Assembly: GCF_009767945.1 (NCBI RefSeq)
Contig: NZ_WSRS01000010.1
Span: forward strand, 1-32,433
Reading direction: 5' to 3'
DNA from: Streptococcus danieliae
Lineage (GTDB): Bacteria > Bacillota > Bacilli > Lactobacillales > Streptococcaceae
DNA: 32,433 bases
Shown here: positions 25,280 through 32,433 of the stretch, one piece after another
How positions within the stretch are numbered: position 1 is the stretch's first letter
Layout of the letters: every line of letters starts with the position of its first letter
Made by a program: the position numbers and the translations under genes
The notes under the pieces: model-generated
The model's input: the letters and a program-made list of their open reading frames with translations, nothing else
Database searches by the model: none
Told to the model about the DNA's origin: nothing

Positions 25280-26326
25280 TTGAATAAGAAGCCGATTCTT
25301 GCGGTTGCAGGCCTAGCAGTGGCAGCACTGGGACTGGTTGCTTGTGGTCAGCGAGAAAACACAGAAAATTCAGAAGCCAAGGTAAAAGCTAGTTTGGTTA
25401 CTAGCGTTGGTGGCGTGGATGATAAATCCTTTAACCAGTCTGCCTGGGAAGGTTTAGAGGCATGGGGTAAGGCCCAAGGTCTTAGCCAGGGTAATGGTTA
25501 TGATTATTACCAATCCGATTCGGAGTCGGATTACACCAATAATTTTGAGCAGGCCGCTTCGAGCGGAAGCAATTTGATTATTGGAATTGGTTACATTGTC
25601 AAAAATGCAGTTGAGCAGGCTGCTAAGGATCATCCAGATGTGAATTATGTTATTTTGGATGAAGTGATTGAAGGTCAAAAGAATGTAACTAGTGCAACAT
25701 TTGCGGATCAAGAAGCAGCTTACTTAGCGGGGGTTGCAGCAGCTAAGACCAGTCAGTCGAAGAAGATTGGTTTTATCGGCGGAATTGAATCTGAAGTTGT
25801 GAAACGGTTTGAAAAGGGCTTTGAAGCAGGGATTCATTCGGTGGATCCGGATATCAAGGTTCAGGTAGATTACGCAGGTTCCTTTACGGATGCCTCTAAA
25901 GGGAAATCCTTGGCACAGGCTCAATATGCGAGTGGTGTGGACGTGATTTACCAAGCAGCAGGTGGAAGTGGAGCTGGAGTCTTCAAAGAAGCGAAAGATT
26001 TAAATGAAACACGTGATGAAGCTGACAAGGTTTGGGTCATCGGTGTGGATCAGGATCAATCAGCTGATGGAGAATTTACTTCCAAGGATGGGAAAAAAGC
26101 AAACTTTGTTTTGACTTCCACAATCAAGGAAGTTGGAGCAGCTCTGAAAGATATTGCAGATAAGGCCAGTCAAGGGAACTTCCCTGGAAACCAGACAGCT
26201 GTCTATGGTTTGAAAGTGGGAGGTGTGAACCTCGTGACAGGTCAACTTTCCTCAGATGCCAAAGCAGCCGTTTCAACAGCTAAAGAAGATATTATTGCGG
26301 GACGTTTGACCGTTCCAGAAAAATAA
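25280..26326 (+). CDS. BMP/PnrA-family nucleoside-binding lipoprotein, paralogue 2
   Basis: A 348-aa lipoprotein with lipobox LVAC after a hydrophobic signal and a complete BMP domain (SVGGVDDKSFNQSAWEG, ATFADQEAAYLAGVAAA, GFIGGIESEVVKRFEKGF). Like paralogue 1 it has QAAGGSGAGVFKEAKD instead of the HASGKTG form. Codon choice is less biased than in paralogue 1, suggesting lower expression. The start codon is TTG at 25280, 8 bases after GGAGG, and no better ATG lies nearby. It is monocistronic, with its own promoter and terminator. Confidence 0.9.
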   Translation: MNKKPILAVAGLAVAALGLVACGQRENTENSEAKVKASLVTSVGGVDDKSFNQSAWEGLEAWGKAQGLSQGNGYDYYQSDSESDYTNNFEQAASSGSNLIIGIGYIVKNAVEQAAKDHPDVNYVILDEVIEGQKNVTSATFADQEAAYLAGVAAAKTSQSKKIGFIGGIESEVVKRFEKGFEAGIHSVDPDIKVQVDYAGSFTDASKGKSLAQAQYASGVDVIYQAAGGSGAGVFKEAKDLNETRDEADKVWVIGVDQDQSADGEFTSKDGKKANFVLTSTIKEVGAALKDIADKASQGNFPGNQTAVYGLKVGGVNLVTGQLSSDAKAAVSTAKEDIIAGRLTVPEK

Positions 26327-26390
26327 TCTTTTTGGTGTGGACGTAGGTTTTGAAGTTTTTCTTTAAAACCTTAGCCGCTTTTGTATTCGT

Positions 26391-26419
26391 AAGAGGTTGA
26401 GAAATCAACCTCTTTTTTT
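26391..26419 (+). terminator. Terminator after BMP paralogue 2
   Basis: A perfect 10-bp stem (26391-26400 with 26405-26414) capped by a GAAA tetraloop is followed by a T tract. Confidence 0.88.
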
Positions 26420-26473
26420 GCAAAATAAGCGCCCAAAAAACTTGAAGGGAGGTGGTCAATGACCGCTAAAAAA

Positions 26474-26482
26474 TGATAAAAT
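26474..26482 (+). promoter_or_regulatory. Extended -10 promoter of the deoC operon
   Basis: TGATAAAAT gives TAAAAT at 26477-26482 with a TGn extension. TGGTCA 18 bases upstream is a partial -35. It starts the deoC-cdd-BMP3-transporter operon. Confidence 0.65.
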
Positions 26483-26533
26483 AGAGGGAGTAAAATGTAA
26501 CCGCATTTCCTGCCAAAAGAATAGGAGAAAAGC

Positions 26534-27196
26534 ATGAAACTGAACAAATACATTGACCACACACTTCTCAAAGCAGATGCTCAAAAAGCTGCGATTTTAC
26601 AGTTGATTCAAGAGGCCAAAGACTATGATTTTGCGAGTGTTTGTTTGAATCCAAGCTGGGTCGCTCTGGCTGCGGAGGAGCTGGCTGGAACAGATGTTAA
26701 AGTCTGTACCGTTATCGGTTTCCCTCTTGGAGCAACAACTCCTGCTACAAAAGCGTTCGAAACGGCAGAAGCTGTTAAAAATGGCGCTGATGAAGTGGAT
26801 ATGGTCATGAATATTGCGGCCTTAAAAGATGGTGATGATGCAACTGTTCTACAGGACATCCAAGCAGTTGTGGAGGCCAGTGGTGATGCCTTGGTTAAGG
26901 TTATCATTGAAACAGCCTTGTTGACAGATGAAGAAAAAGAGCGTGCTTCTCGTCTAACCGTTGAAGCAGGAGCTGATTTTGTGAAGACGTCTACAGGATT
27001 TTCAACAGCTGGTGCCAATGTGGCGGATCTTGAATTGATGCGTCGTGCAGTTGGACCAGAGTTTGGTGTCAAAGCAGCTGGTGGAGCGCGTTCTTATGAA
27101 GATGCTGTTGCTTTTGTGGAAGCAGGAGCAACTCGAATTGGAACTTCTGCTGGTGTGGCCATTATGAAGGGTGAGGTTGTGAATGGAGGCTATTGA
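26534..27196 (+). CDS. deoC: Deoxyribose-phosphate aldolase
   Basis: A 220-aa class I aldolase that cleaves 2-deoxyribose-5-phosphate to glyceraldehyde-3-phosphate and acetaldehyde, the last step of deoxynucleoside breakdown. The Schiff-base lysine is Lys151 in FVKTSTGF. Asp89 in EVDMVMNI and Lys182 in the VKAAGGARS stretch complete the usual catalytic set. It starts the second half of the locus and overlaps cdd by 14 bp. A phosphopentomutase gene, which links pdp to deoC, is not in the window. Confidence 0.95.
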   Translation: MKLNKYIDHTLLKADAQKAAILQLIQEAKDYDFASVCLNPSWVALAAEELAGTDVKVCTVIGFPLGATTPATKAFETAEAVKNGADEVDMVMNIAALKDGDDATVLQDIQAVVEASGDALVKVIIETALLTDEEKERASRLTVEAGADFVKTSTGFSTAGANVADLELMRRAVGPEFGVKAAGGARSYEDAVAFVEAGATRIGTSAGVAIMKGEVVNGGY

Positions 27197-27572
27197 TCCA
27201 ATTCAGCTGGCCATGAAAACAGCTAACCAGGCTTACGTTCCCTACTCCCATTTCCCCATAGGGGCTGTCCTTGTTGCCAAGGATGGCCAGGTTTTTACCG
27301 GAGTTAACATTGAAAATGCTAGCTTTGGCTTAACCAACTGTGGGGAGAGAACCGCTATTTTTAAGGCCGTTTCAGAGGGAGTAACTGACTTCTCTGCTCT
27401 CTACATTTATGGAGAGACGCAAGCCCCGGTGTCACCGTGTGGAGCTTGCCGGCAAGTGATGGCGGAATTTTTTGAAATGGAAGTACCCATTACCTTAATT
27501 GCCAAGGATGGTTCAACAAAGACCATGACGATGGCAGAATTGCTACCTTATTCTTTCCAAAATTTAAATTAA
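27183..27572 (+). CDS. cdd: Cytidine deaminase
   Basis: A 129-aa homotetrameric-type zinc enzyme that deaminates cytidine and deoxycytidine to uridine forms. Zinc ligands are Cys53 in TNCGERTA and Cys86/Cys89 in SPCGACRQ; Glu55 is the proton shuttle. The usual CAER is CGER here, with Gly54 replacing alanine. [13 protein letters not shown] and [10 protein letters not shown] form the substrate pocket. The start lies in the deoC end. Its product feeds pdp, which links the two halves of the locus. Confidence 0.95.
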   Translation: MEAIDPIQLAMKTANQAYVPYSHFPIGAVLVAKDGQVFTGVNIENASFGLTNCGERTAIFKAVSEGVTDFSALYIYGETQAPVSPCGACRQVMAEFFEMEVPITLIAKDGSTKTMTMAELLPYSFQNLN

Positions 27573-27596
27573 TTGATTCAAATAAAGGAGATTGTA

Positions 27597-28652
27597 ATGA
27601 AGTCAAATAAAATTGTGGCCCTTGGTGCAGCCTCTCTTGCAGTAGTTGCTTTAGCAGCTTGTTCAAACCGTAGTGCGAATCGTTCCGAGTCAGCTGCTGA
27701 TTCGATTCGTGTAGCCTATGTTACGGATACAGGTGGGGTTGATGATCACTCTTTCAACGAATCTGCTTGGACAGGTTTGAAGGCTTGGGGTGAGGAAAAT
27801 AAATTAGAACAAAATCAGGGCTATACTTATTATCAGTCTGAAAATGAATCTGACTTCACCAACAATTTCCAACAAGCCATTACAGAAGGCTATGACATGG
27901 TTGCAGGTGCAGGCTTTGCCCTAGCGACATCCTTGGAAGAAGTCGCTAAAAACAATCCAGATACAAAATTTGTAATGGTGGACAGCGTGATTGATTTGGA
28001 CAACGTTGCTTCTGCAACCTTTGCCGATCAAGAGGCAGCTTACCTAGCCGGTGTTGCAGCGGCCAAAAACACAAAATCAAAACAAGTTGGTTTCATTGGT
28101 GGTGTGGAAAGTGAAGTTATCACACGCTTTGAAAAAGGGTTTGAAGCTGGTGTGAAATCTGTCGACCCATCGATCAAAGTCCAAGTGGACTATGCAGGCT
28201 CTTTTAATGATGCTGCCAAAGGTAAAACAATCGCTGCAGCTCAATATGCGGCAGGTGCAGATGTGATCTTCCACGCATCTGGTAAAACTGGTGATGGACT
28301 TTTGAATGAAGCCATTACGCGGAACGAAAAACTTGCTGCAGATTCTGATGAAAAAGTTTGGGTCATCGGTGTAGATAGTGACCAAGCTCCTCAAGGTGGT
28401 TACAAAGACAAGGACGGAAAAGAAGCCAATGTTGTCTTGACTTCAACCTTGAAAGAAGTTGGAAACACCATTAAAGACATGGCCAATAAATTGCAAGAAG
28501 ACAAGTTCCCTGGTGGAACAACCACTGCCTATGACCTAAAATCAGGTGGTGTTGAAGTCACTTACGATAACTTGAACGATGAAACCAAAAAAGCTGTTGA
28601 AGAAGCAAAACAAGCGATTATTGACGGCAAAGTAACCGTTCCTGAAAAATAA
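27597..28652 (+). CDS. BMP/PnrA-family nucleoside-binding lipoprotein, paralogue 3 (likely the transporter's cognate)
   Basis: A 351-aa lipoprotein with lipobox LAAC and a full BMP domain (TDTGGVDDHSFNESAW, ATFADQEAAYLAGVAAA, GFIGGVESEVITRFEKGF). The HASGKTGDGL stretch is the form I associate with ordinary PnrA. It is in the same transcription unit as the ATPase and permeases that follow, so it is the best candidate for the binding protein of that importer. AAGGAG precedes the ATG at 27597; eight in-frame codons upstream are not family sequence. Confidence 0.93.
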   Translation: MKSNKIVALGAASLAVVALAACSNRSANRSESAADSIRVAYVTDTGGVDDHSFNESAWTGLKAWGEENKLEQNQGYTYYQSENESDFTNNFQQAITEGYDMVAGAGFALATSLEEVAKNNPDTKFVMVDSVIDLDNVASATFADQEAAYLAGVAAAKNTKSKQVGFIGGVESEVITRFEKGFEAGVKSVDPSIKVQVDYAGSFNDAAKGKTIAAAQYAAGADVIFHASGKTGDGLLNEAITRNEKLAADSDEKVWVIGVDSDQAPQGGYKDKDGKEANVVLTSTLKEVGNTIKDMANKLQEDKFPGGTTTAYDLKSGGVEVTYDNLNDETKKAVEEAKQAIIDGKVTVPEK

Positions 28653-28684
28653 TAAGCGGAGACGTTGGAAAGGACAAACGGAAT

Positions 28685-30220
28685 ATGGCGAATGAACATG
28701 TCATCGAGATGCGCGACATCACCAAAAAATTTGGGGATTTTGTTGCCAACGACCATATTAATCTTCAACTCCGGAAGGGCGAAATTCATGCCCTTCTAGG
28801 AGAAAACGGGGCAGGAAAATCCACTTTGATGAATATGCTGGCAGGTTTGCTAGAGCCAACCAGCGGTGAGATCGCGGTCAATGGCCAGATTGTTCAATTG
28901 GATTCTCCTTCTAAAGCAGCTTCTCTTGGAATCGGGATGGTCCACCAACACTTTATGTTGGTGGAGGCCTTCACGGTTGCTGAAAACATCATCTTGGGAA
29001 GTGAAGTGACCAAAAATGGTGTCTTAGATATTAAAGAAGCAACTAAGGAAATCAAAGCATTGTCCGAACGGTACGGTCTGGCAGTCGATCCAGCAGCTAA
29101 GATCGAAGATATCTCAGTAGGAATGCAGCAGCGGGTTGAAATTCTAAAGACCCTTTACCGAGGTGCAGATATCCTTATCTTTGACGAACCGACCGCGGTT
29201 TTGACCCCTTCTGAAATTCAAGAGTTGGTTGAAATTATGAAGAGTTTGGTTAAAGAAGGGAAATCCTTGATTTTGATCACCCATAAATTGGACGAAATCA
29301 GGGCTGTTGCCGATCGCGTGACCGTTATTCGTCGTGGTAAGAGTATCGAAACGGTTGAAATTGCTGGGGCTAGCAATCAGGATTTGGCTGAAATGATGGT
29401 CGGCCGTTCGGTTTCCTTCAAGACAGATAAGGTCAAAGCACAGCCACAAGAAACGGTTCTATCTATTAAAGATCTGGTGGTTTTGGAGAATCGTGGTGTT
29501 CCTGCGGTTAAAAACCTCAACCTGGATGTTCGTGCTGGTGAGATTGTCGGGATTGCCGGAATTGATGGCAATGGTCAGACAGAGCTGATTCAGGCTATCA
29601 CTGGATTGCGGAAGGTTAAGTCGGGAATGATTACTCTAAAAGGCCAAAATATTGTCGGGGCTAGCCCACGGACAATCACGGAAATGCAGGTTGGACACGT
29701 GCCGGAGGATCGCCATCGTGATGGTCTGGTTCTGCAATTATCGATTTCTGAAAATATTGCCCTGCAAACCTATTACAAGGAACCAATGAGTTCTAAGGGA
29801 ATTTTGAACTATACCAATATTTACCAACATGCGCGTAAATTGATGGATGAGTTTGATGTTCGGGCTGCCAGTGAATATGTCCCCGCTAAAGCCTTGTCTG
29901 GAGGAAACCAGCAGAAGGCGATTATTGCGCGGGAAGTGGATCGGGACCCAGATTTACTCATCGTTAGTCAACCGACCCGTGGTTTGGATGTTGGTGCGAT
30001 TGAGTATATTCACAAACGTCTGATTGAGGAGCGGGATAAAGGGAAGGCCATTTTGGTTGTTTCCTTTGAACTAGATGAGATCTTGAATGTTTCAGATCGG
30101 ATTGCGGTTATTCATGATGGTAAAATTCAGGGTGAATTGGATCCTGAAATCACTAACAAACAGGAGCTTGGAATCTTGATGGCTGGTGGAGAATTGAAGA
30201 AGGAGGAAGGAAATGTCTAA
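28685..30220 (+). CDS. Nucleoside ABC transporter ATP-binding protein (two NBDs)
   Basis: A 511-aa protein with two nucleotide-binding domains, as in sugar- and nucleoside-type importers (YufO/NupA class). The first has Walker A GENGAGKST (residues 39-47), a degenerate signature ISVGMQQR, and FDEPTAVLTP. The second has a degenerate P-loop GIDGNGQTE, intact LSGGNQQK and SQPTRGLDVG where Gln replaces the catalytic Glu. This asymmetry is normal for the family. It starts 32 bp after BMP3 and overlaps the first permease gene by 8 bp. Confidence 0.95.
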   Translation: MANEHVIEMRDITKKFGDFVANDHINLQLRKGEIHALLGENGAGKSTLMNMLAGLLEPTSGEIAVNGQIVQLDSPSKAASLGIGMVHQHFMLVEAFTVAENIILGSEVTKNGVLDIKEATKEIKALSERYGLAVDPAAKIEDISVGMQQRVEILKTLYRGADILIFDEPTAVLTPSEIQELVEIMKSLVKEGKSLILITHKLDEIRAVADRVTVIRRGKSIETVEIAGASNQDLAEMMVGRSVSFKTDKVKAQPQETVLSIKDLVVLENRGVPAVKNLNLDVRAGEIVGIAGIDGNGQTELIQAITGLRKVKSGMITLKGQNIVGASPRTITEMQVGHVPEDRHRDGLVLQLSISENIALQTYYKEPMSSKGILNYTNIYQHARKLMDEFDVRAASEYVPAKALSGGNQQKAIIAREVDRDPDLLIVSQPTRGLDVGAIEYIHKRLIEERDKGKAILVVSFELDEILNVSDRIAVIHDGKIQGELDPEITNKQELGILMAGGELKKEEGNV

Positions 30221-31274
30221 GAAAATTCAAGGTGCAGCTGTTCCCCTAATTTCAGTTCTCTTGGGGATTGTCCTTGGAGCCATTATCATGTGGATTTTTG
30301 GCTACGATGCTATTTGGGGATATGAAGCTCTTTTTGCAACAGCTTTTGGTTCTCTGCGTTCGATTGGAGAAATCTTCCGGGCTATGGGACCTTTGACCTT
30401 GATTGGTCTTGGTTTTGCGGTAGCTAGTCGTGCAGGTTTCTTTAACGTCGGTTTGGCGGGACAAGCCTTGGCTGGTTGGATTGCAGCAGCATCCTTTGCT
30501 CTTCTCAATCCAGACCTGCCACGCCTGGTTATGATTCCGGCTACCATTATCATTGCCATGTTTGCTGGGGGGATCATTGGTTCGATTCCAGGAATTTTAC
30601 GGGCCTACTTGGGAACAAGTGAGGTTATCGTGACCATCATGATGAACTATATTGTTCTCTATGTTGGAAATGCGCTTATTCACCAATTGCCTCAGTCTGT
30701 GATGCAAAGTACCGACTCTAGTAAGCCAGTGGGAATGGCTGCGAGCTACCAAACAGAATGGCTGCGGGCTCTGACCAGTAACTCACGGATGAACATTGGG
30801 ATTTTCTTTGCCCTGATTGCAGTCTTTGCGATTTGGTTCCTCTTGAAAAAAACCACTCTTGGTTTTGAAATTCGCTCTGTTGGTCTCAATCCTCATGCCA
30901 GTGAGTATGCGGGGATGTCTTCCAAACGAATTATCATTATTTCGATGATTATCTCCGGTGCGCTTGCGGGTCTGGGAGGAGCTGTTGAAGGGCTTGGAAC
31001 CTTCCAGAATGTCTACATTCAAGGAAGCTCCCTCTCGATTGGTTTTAACGGGATGGCAGTATCGCTGTTAGCCAATAATTCGCCAATTGGAATTATCTTT
31101 GCGGCTTTCCTCTTTGCTGTCCTACAAGTTGGGGCGCCAGGTATGAATGCGGCGTCAATTCCGCCAGAACTGGTTAACATTGTGACAGCATCGATTATCT
31201 TCTTCGTTGGAATTCATTATGTCATTGAAAAATTCCTTGAATCAAAAGCAAAAAAGGAGGGGCAAGCTAAATGA
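30213..31274 (+). CDS. Nucleoside ABC transporter permease 1
   Basis: A 353-aa permease of the BPD_transp_2 family, the larger of the two nucleoside permeases. About eight to ten hydrophobic segments are seen. FFNVGLAGQALAGWIAA after the second segment and SVGLNPHASEYAGMSSKRI, the cytoplasmic coupling loop, are characteristic. An AAGGAGG site lies in the end of the ATPase gene. It overlaps permease 2 by 4 bp and forms a heterodimer with it. Confidence 0.93.
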   Translation: MSKKIQGAAVPLISVLLGIVLGAIIMWIFGYDAIWGYEALFATAFGSLRSIGEIFRAMGPLTLIGLGFAVASRAGFFNVGLAGQALAGWIAAASFALLNPDLPRLVMIPATIIIAMFAGGIIGSIPGILRAYLGTSEVIVTIMMNYIVLYVGNALIHQLPQSVMQSTDSSKPVGMAASYQTEWLRALTSNSRMNIGIFFALIAVFAIWFLLKKTTLGFEIRSVGLNPHASEYAGMSSKRIIIISMIISGALAGLGGAVEGLGTFQNVYIQGSSLSIGFNGMAVSLLANNSPIGIIFAAFLFAVLQVGAPGMNAASIPPELVNIVTASIIFFVGIHYVIEKFLESKAKKEGQAK

Positions 31275-32227
31275 ATCTCGAAACCCTATTAGCCTTATTA
31301 GTGTCTTCCATGCTGATTTATTCAGCCCCTCTCATTTTTACTTCTATCGGTGGAAGTTTCTCTGAGCATGCTGGGATTGTCAATGTCGGTTTGGAAGGAA
31401 TCATGGTTGTTGGTGCCTTTTCAGCAGTTGTTTTCAACCTTGAGACAGCTTCCGTTTTTGGAGAGGCAACTCCCTGGTTGGCTCTTCTAGTTGGAGGTTT
31501 GGCGGGTGTGCTCTTCTCCCTCCTCCATGCTGTAGCGACCGTTCATTTCCGTGCGGACCACGTGGTCAGTGGTACGGTGCTGAACCTGATGGCTCCAGCC
31601 TTGACTGTTTTCTTGGTCAAAGTGCTTTACAATAAAGGCCAAACTGATAATATTCAAGAGTCCTTTGGACGTTTTGATTTCCCAATCTTGTCGGATATTC
31701 CGTTTATCGGCGAAATCTTTTTCAAAAACACGTCGATTATGGGGTATGTGGCCATTGCGGTTTCCTTCCTGGCTTGGTTTGTGATGTTTAAGACCAAGTT
31801 TGGTCTCCGCCTCCGTTCCGTTGGTGAACATCCACAGGCGGCTGATACTCTTGGGATCAATGTTTACATGATGCGGTATGCGGGTGTAATGATTTCTGGT
31901 TTCCTTGGTGGTGTTGGGGGTGCCGTTTATGCCCAATCGATTTCGGTTAACTTCTCCATTTCAACCATTGTAGGGCCAGGATTTATCGCCCTTGCAGCAA
32001 TGATTTTCGGAAAGTGGAATCCAGTTGGTGCCATGTTCTCCAGTCTTTTCTTTGGATTGTCCCAAAGTTTGGCGGTTATTGGAAGCCAGTTACCACTCTT
32101 TGATAAGGTTCCAGCCGTTTACCTACAGATTGCTCCTTACGTCTTGACAATCGTTGTCCTTGCGGTCTTCTTCGGAAAAGCCGTTGCGCCGAAGGCAGTC
32201 GGAGTCAATTATATTAAGTCTAAATAA
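31271..32227 (+). CDS. Nucleoside ABC transporter permease 2
   Basis: A 318-aa permease of the same family, with about eight membrane segments. GIVNVGLEGIMVVGAF and the coupling loop SVGEHPQAADTLGINVY mirror the equivalent parts of permease 1. AAGGAGG occurs before its ATGA start overlap. It is the last gene of the deoC operon and is followed by a strong terminator. Confidence 0.93.
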   Translation: MNLETLLALLVSSMLIYSAPLIFTSIGGSFSEHAGIVNVGLEGIMVVGAFSAVVFNLETASVFGEATPWLALLVGGLAGVLFSLLHAVATVHFRADHVVSGTVLNLMAPALTVFLVKVLYNKGQTDNIQESFGRFDFPILSDIPFIGEIFFKNTSIMGYVAIAVSFLAWFVMFKTKFGLRLRSVGEHPQAADTLGINVYMMRYAGVMISGFLGGVGGAVYAQSISVNFSISTIVGPGFIALAAMIFGKWNPVGAMFSSLFFGLSQSLAVIGSQLPLFDKVPAVYLQIAPYVLTIVVLAVFFGKAVAPKAVGVNYIKSK

Positions 32228-32232
32228 ATGTT

Positions 32233-32263
32233 AAAGTTTCCTGGTGTCGCCAGGAAACTTTTT
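32233..32263 (+). terminator. Strong terminator of the nucleoside operon
   Basis: A perfect 12-bp stem (32233-32244 with 32250-32261) and a 5-nt loop end in five T. The 71-bp repeat begins on the next base, so the two hairpins act in series. Confidence 0.9.
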
Positions 32264-32334
32264 GGTTCTATAATAAGTTGTGTGGAAAGCTTGCTCTCCA
32301 TGCAACTTTTTTTGTAATTCAGAGTGCAAAAAAA
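32264..32334 (+). repeat. 71-bp repeat, right copy, with terminator-like hairpin
   Basis: Exact reverse complement of 35-105. On this strand the hairpin (32274-32307) is followed by seven T. Its two non-Watson-Crick steps at TG/TG become U-G and G-U wobbles, leaving one A-C mismatch and a CTTG loop. A TATAAT sequence lies at the left edge, but no -35 partner is seen. Confidence 0.85.
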
Positions 32335-32381
32335 GTAAGCGCCCAATAACAAGGTATCTTCCGATAAAGTAGAAATCTAGC

Positions 32382-32387
32382 TATACT
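32382..32387 (+). promoter_or_regulatory. Possible promoter of the gene leaving the window
   Basis: TATACT could be a -10; the -35 region is poor. An AGAGGAG site follows at 32407-32413. Confidence 0.4.
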
Positions 32388-32422
32388 AGTCTCAGAAAAC
32401 ATGAGTAGAGGAGATTGGTTTA

Positions 32423-32433
32423 GTGGATGCGAA
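32423..32433 (+). CDS. Possible start of a truncated gene
   Basis: GTG at 32423 stands 9 bases after AGAGGAG; only three codons are inside the window. An ATG at 32427 in another frame is the alternative. The product cannot be identified. Confidence 0.3.

Noticed and set aside
26623-27072. Minus-strand open frame of 149 codons
   Set aside because: Antisense shadow of deoC with no family features.
29900-30000. Inactivated second NBD in the nucleoside ATPase as a defect
   Set aside because: The degenerate P-loop and Glu-to-Gln change are normal asymmetry for this transporter family.
31487-31936. Minus-strand open frame of 149 codons
   Set aside because: Antisense shadow of nucleoside permease 2; no start signal or recognisable domain.
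32269-32274. TATAAT in the right 71-bp repeat as a promoter
   Set aside because: No -35 or TG extension is present and the next bases form a terminator-like hairpin.
1-32433. CRISPR array, tRNA, rRNA or prophage
   Set aside because: No regularly spaced direct repeats, tRNA cloverleaf sequence, rRNA sequence or phage genes were recognised.

Overview
The window is a chromosomal segment of a streptococcus. The supporting evidence is gene content and order: pcrA, truB, ribF, spxA, a UPF0223 gene, suhB, rsmF, pepN, ciaRH, rpsT, coaA, a small methyltransferase, pdp, deoC, cdd, a BMP-family nucleoside lipoprotein and its ABC transporter. This is close to the order I recall for Streptococcus mutans and relatives. 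Strong AGGAGG-type ribosome binding sites, extended -10 promoters (TGnTATAAT) and the MntE, CiaRH and SpxA proteins fit the same genus. The species cannot be fixed from the sequence alone. No tRNA, rRNA, CRISPR array, prophage or intact transposase gene was seen.

Layout. (1) 1-2900: a signal-peptidase-like protein that lacks the catalytic Ser/Lys pair sits in front of a three-gene polar amino acid ABC importer. (2) 2900-3170: gene-poor DNA with a terminator, a 100-bp TA-flanked MITE resembling pneumococcal RUP, and a bidirectional terminator. (3) 3205-6041, minus strand: a purine-base permease and an MntE-type manganese exporter. (4) 6173-10925: pcrA-truB-ribF plus a tandem ABM-fold protein. 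(5) 11027-16337: spxA, UPF0223, suhB and rsmF joined by overlapping reading frames, then pepN. (6) 16338-16606: an unusually busy intergenic region holding a palindrome, a candidate structured RNA and a second TA-flanked MITE that ends 14 bp before ciaR. (7) 16607-19913: ciaRH, converging on rpsT and coaA. (8) 20004-32227: a nucleoside salvage and uptake region.

In region 8, pyrimidine-nucleoside phosphorylase, deoxyribose-phosphate aldolase and cytidine deaminase break down or recycle nucleosides, and a BMP lipoprotein with one double-NBD ATPase and two permeases imports them. The unusual part is that the binding protein is present in three paralogous copies. Two of them, flanking a MacB/FtsX-type ABC exporter pair, lie between pdp and deoC. 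The paralogues look mosaic and differ in a probable ligand-pocket motif.

The whole window is bracketed by a perfect 71-bp inverted repeat (35-105 and 32264-32334). It contains a terminator-like hairpin whose imperfect pairs become G-U wobbles only in the orientation that also has a T run. This repeat, the two MITEs, the structured pepN-ciaR intergenic region and the expanded BMP locus are the parts most worth following up.
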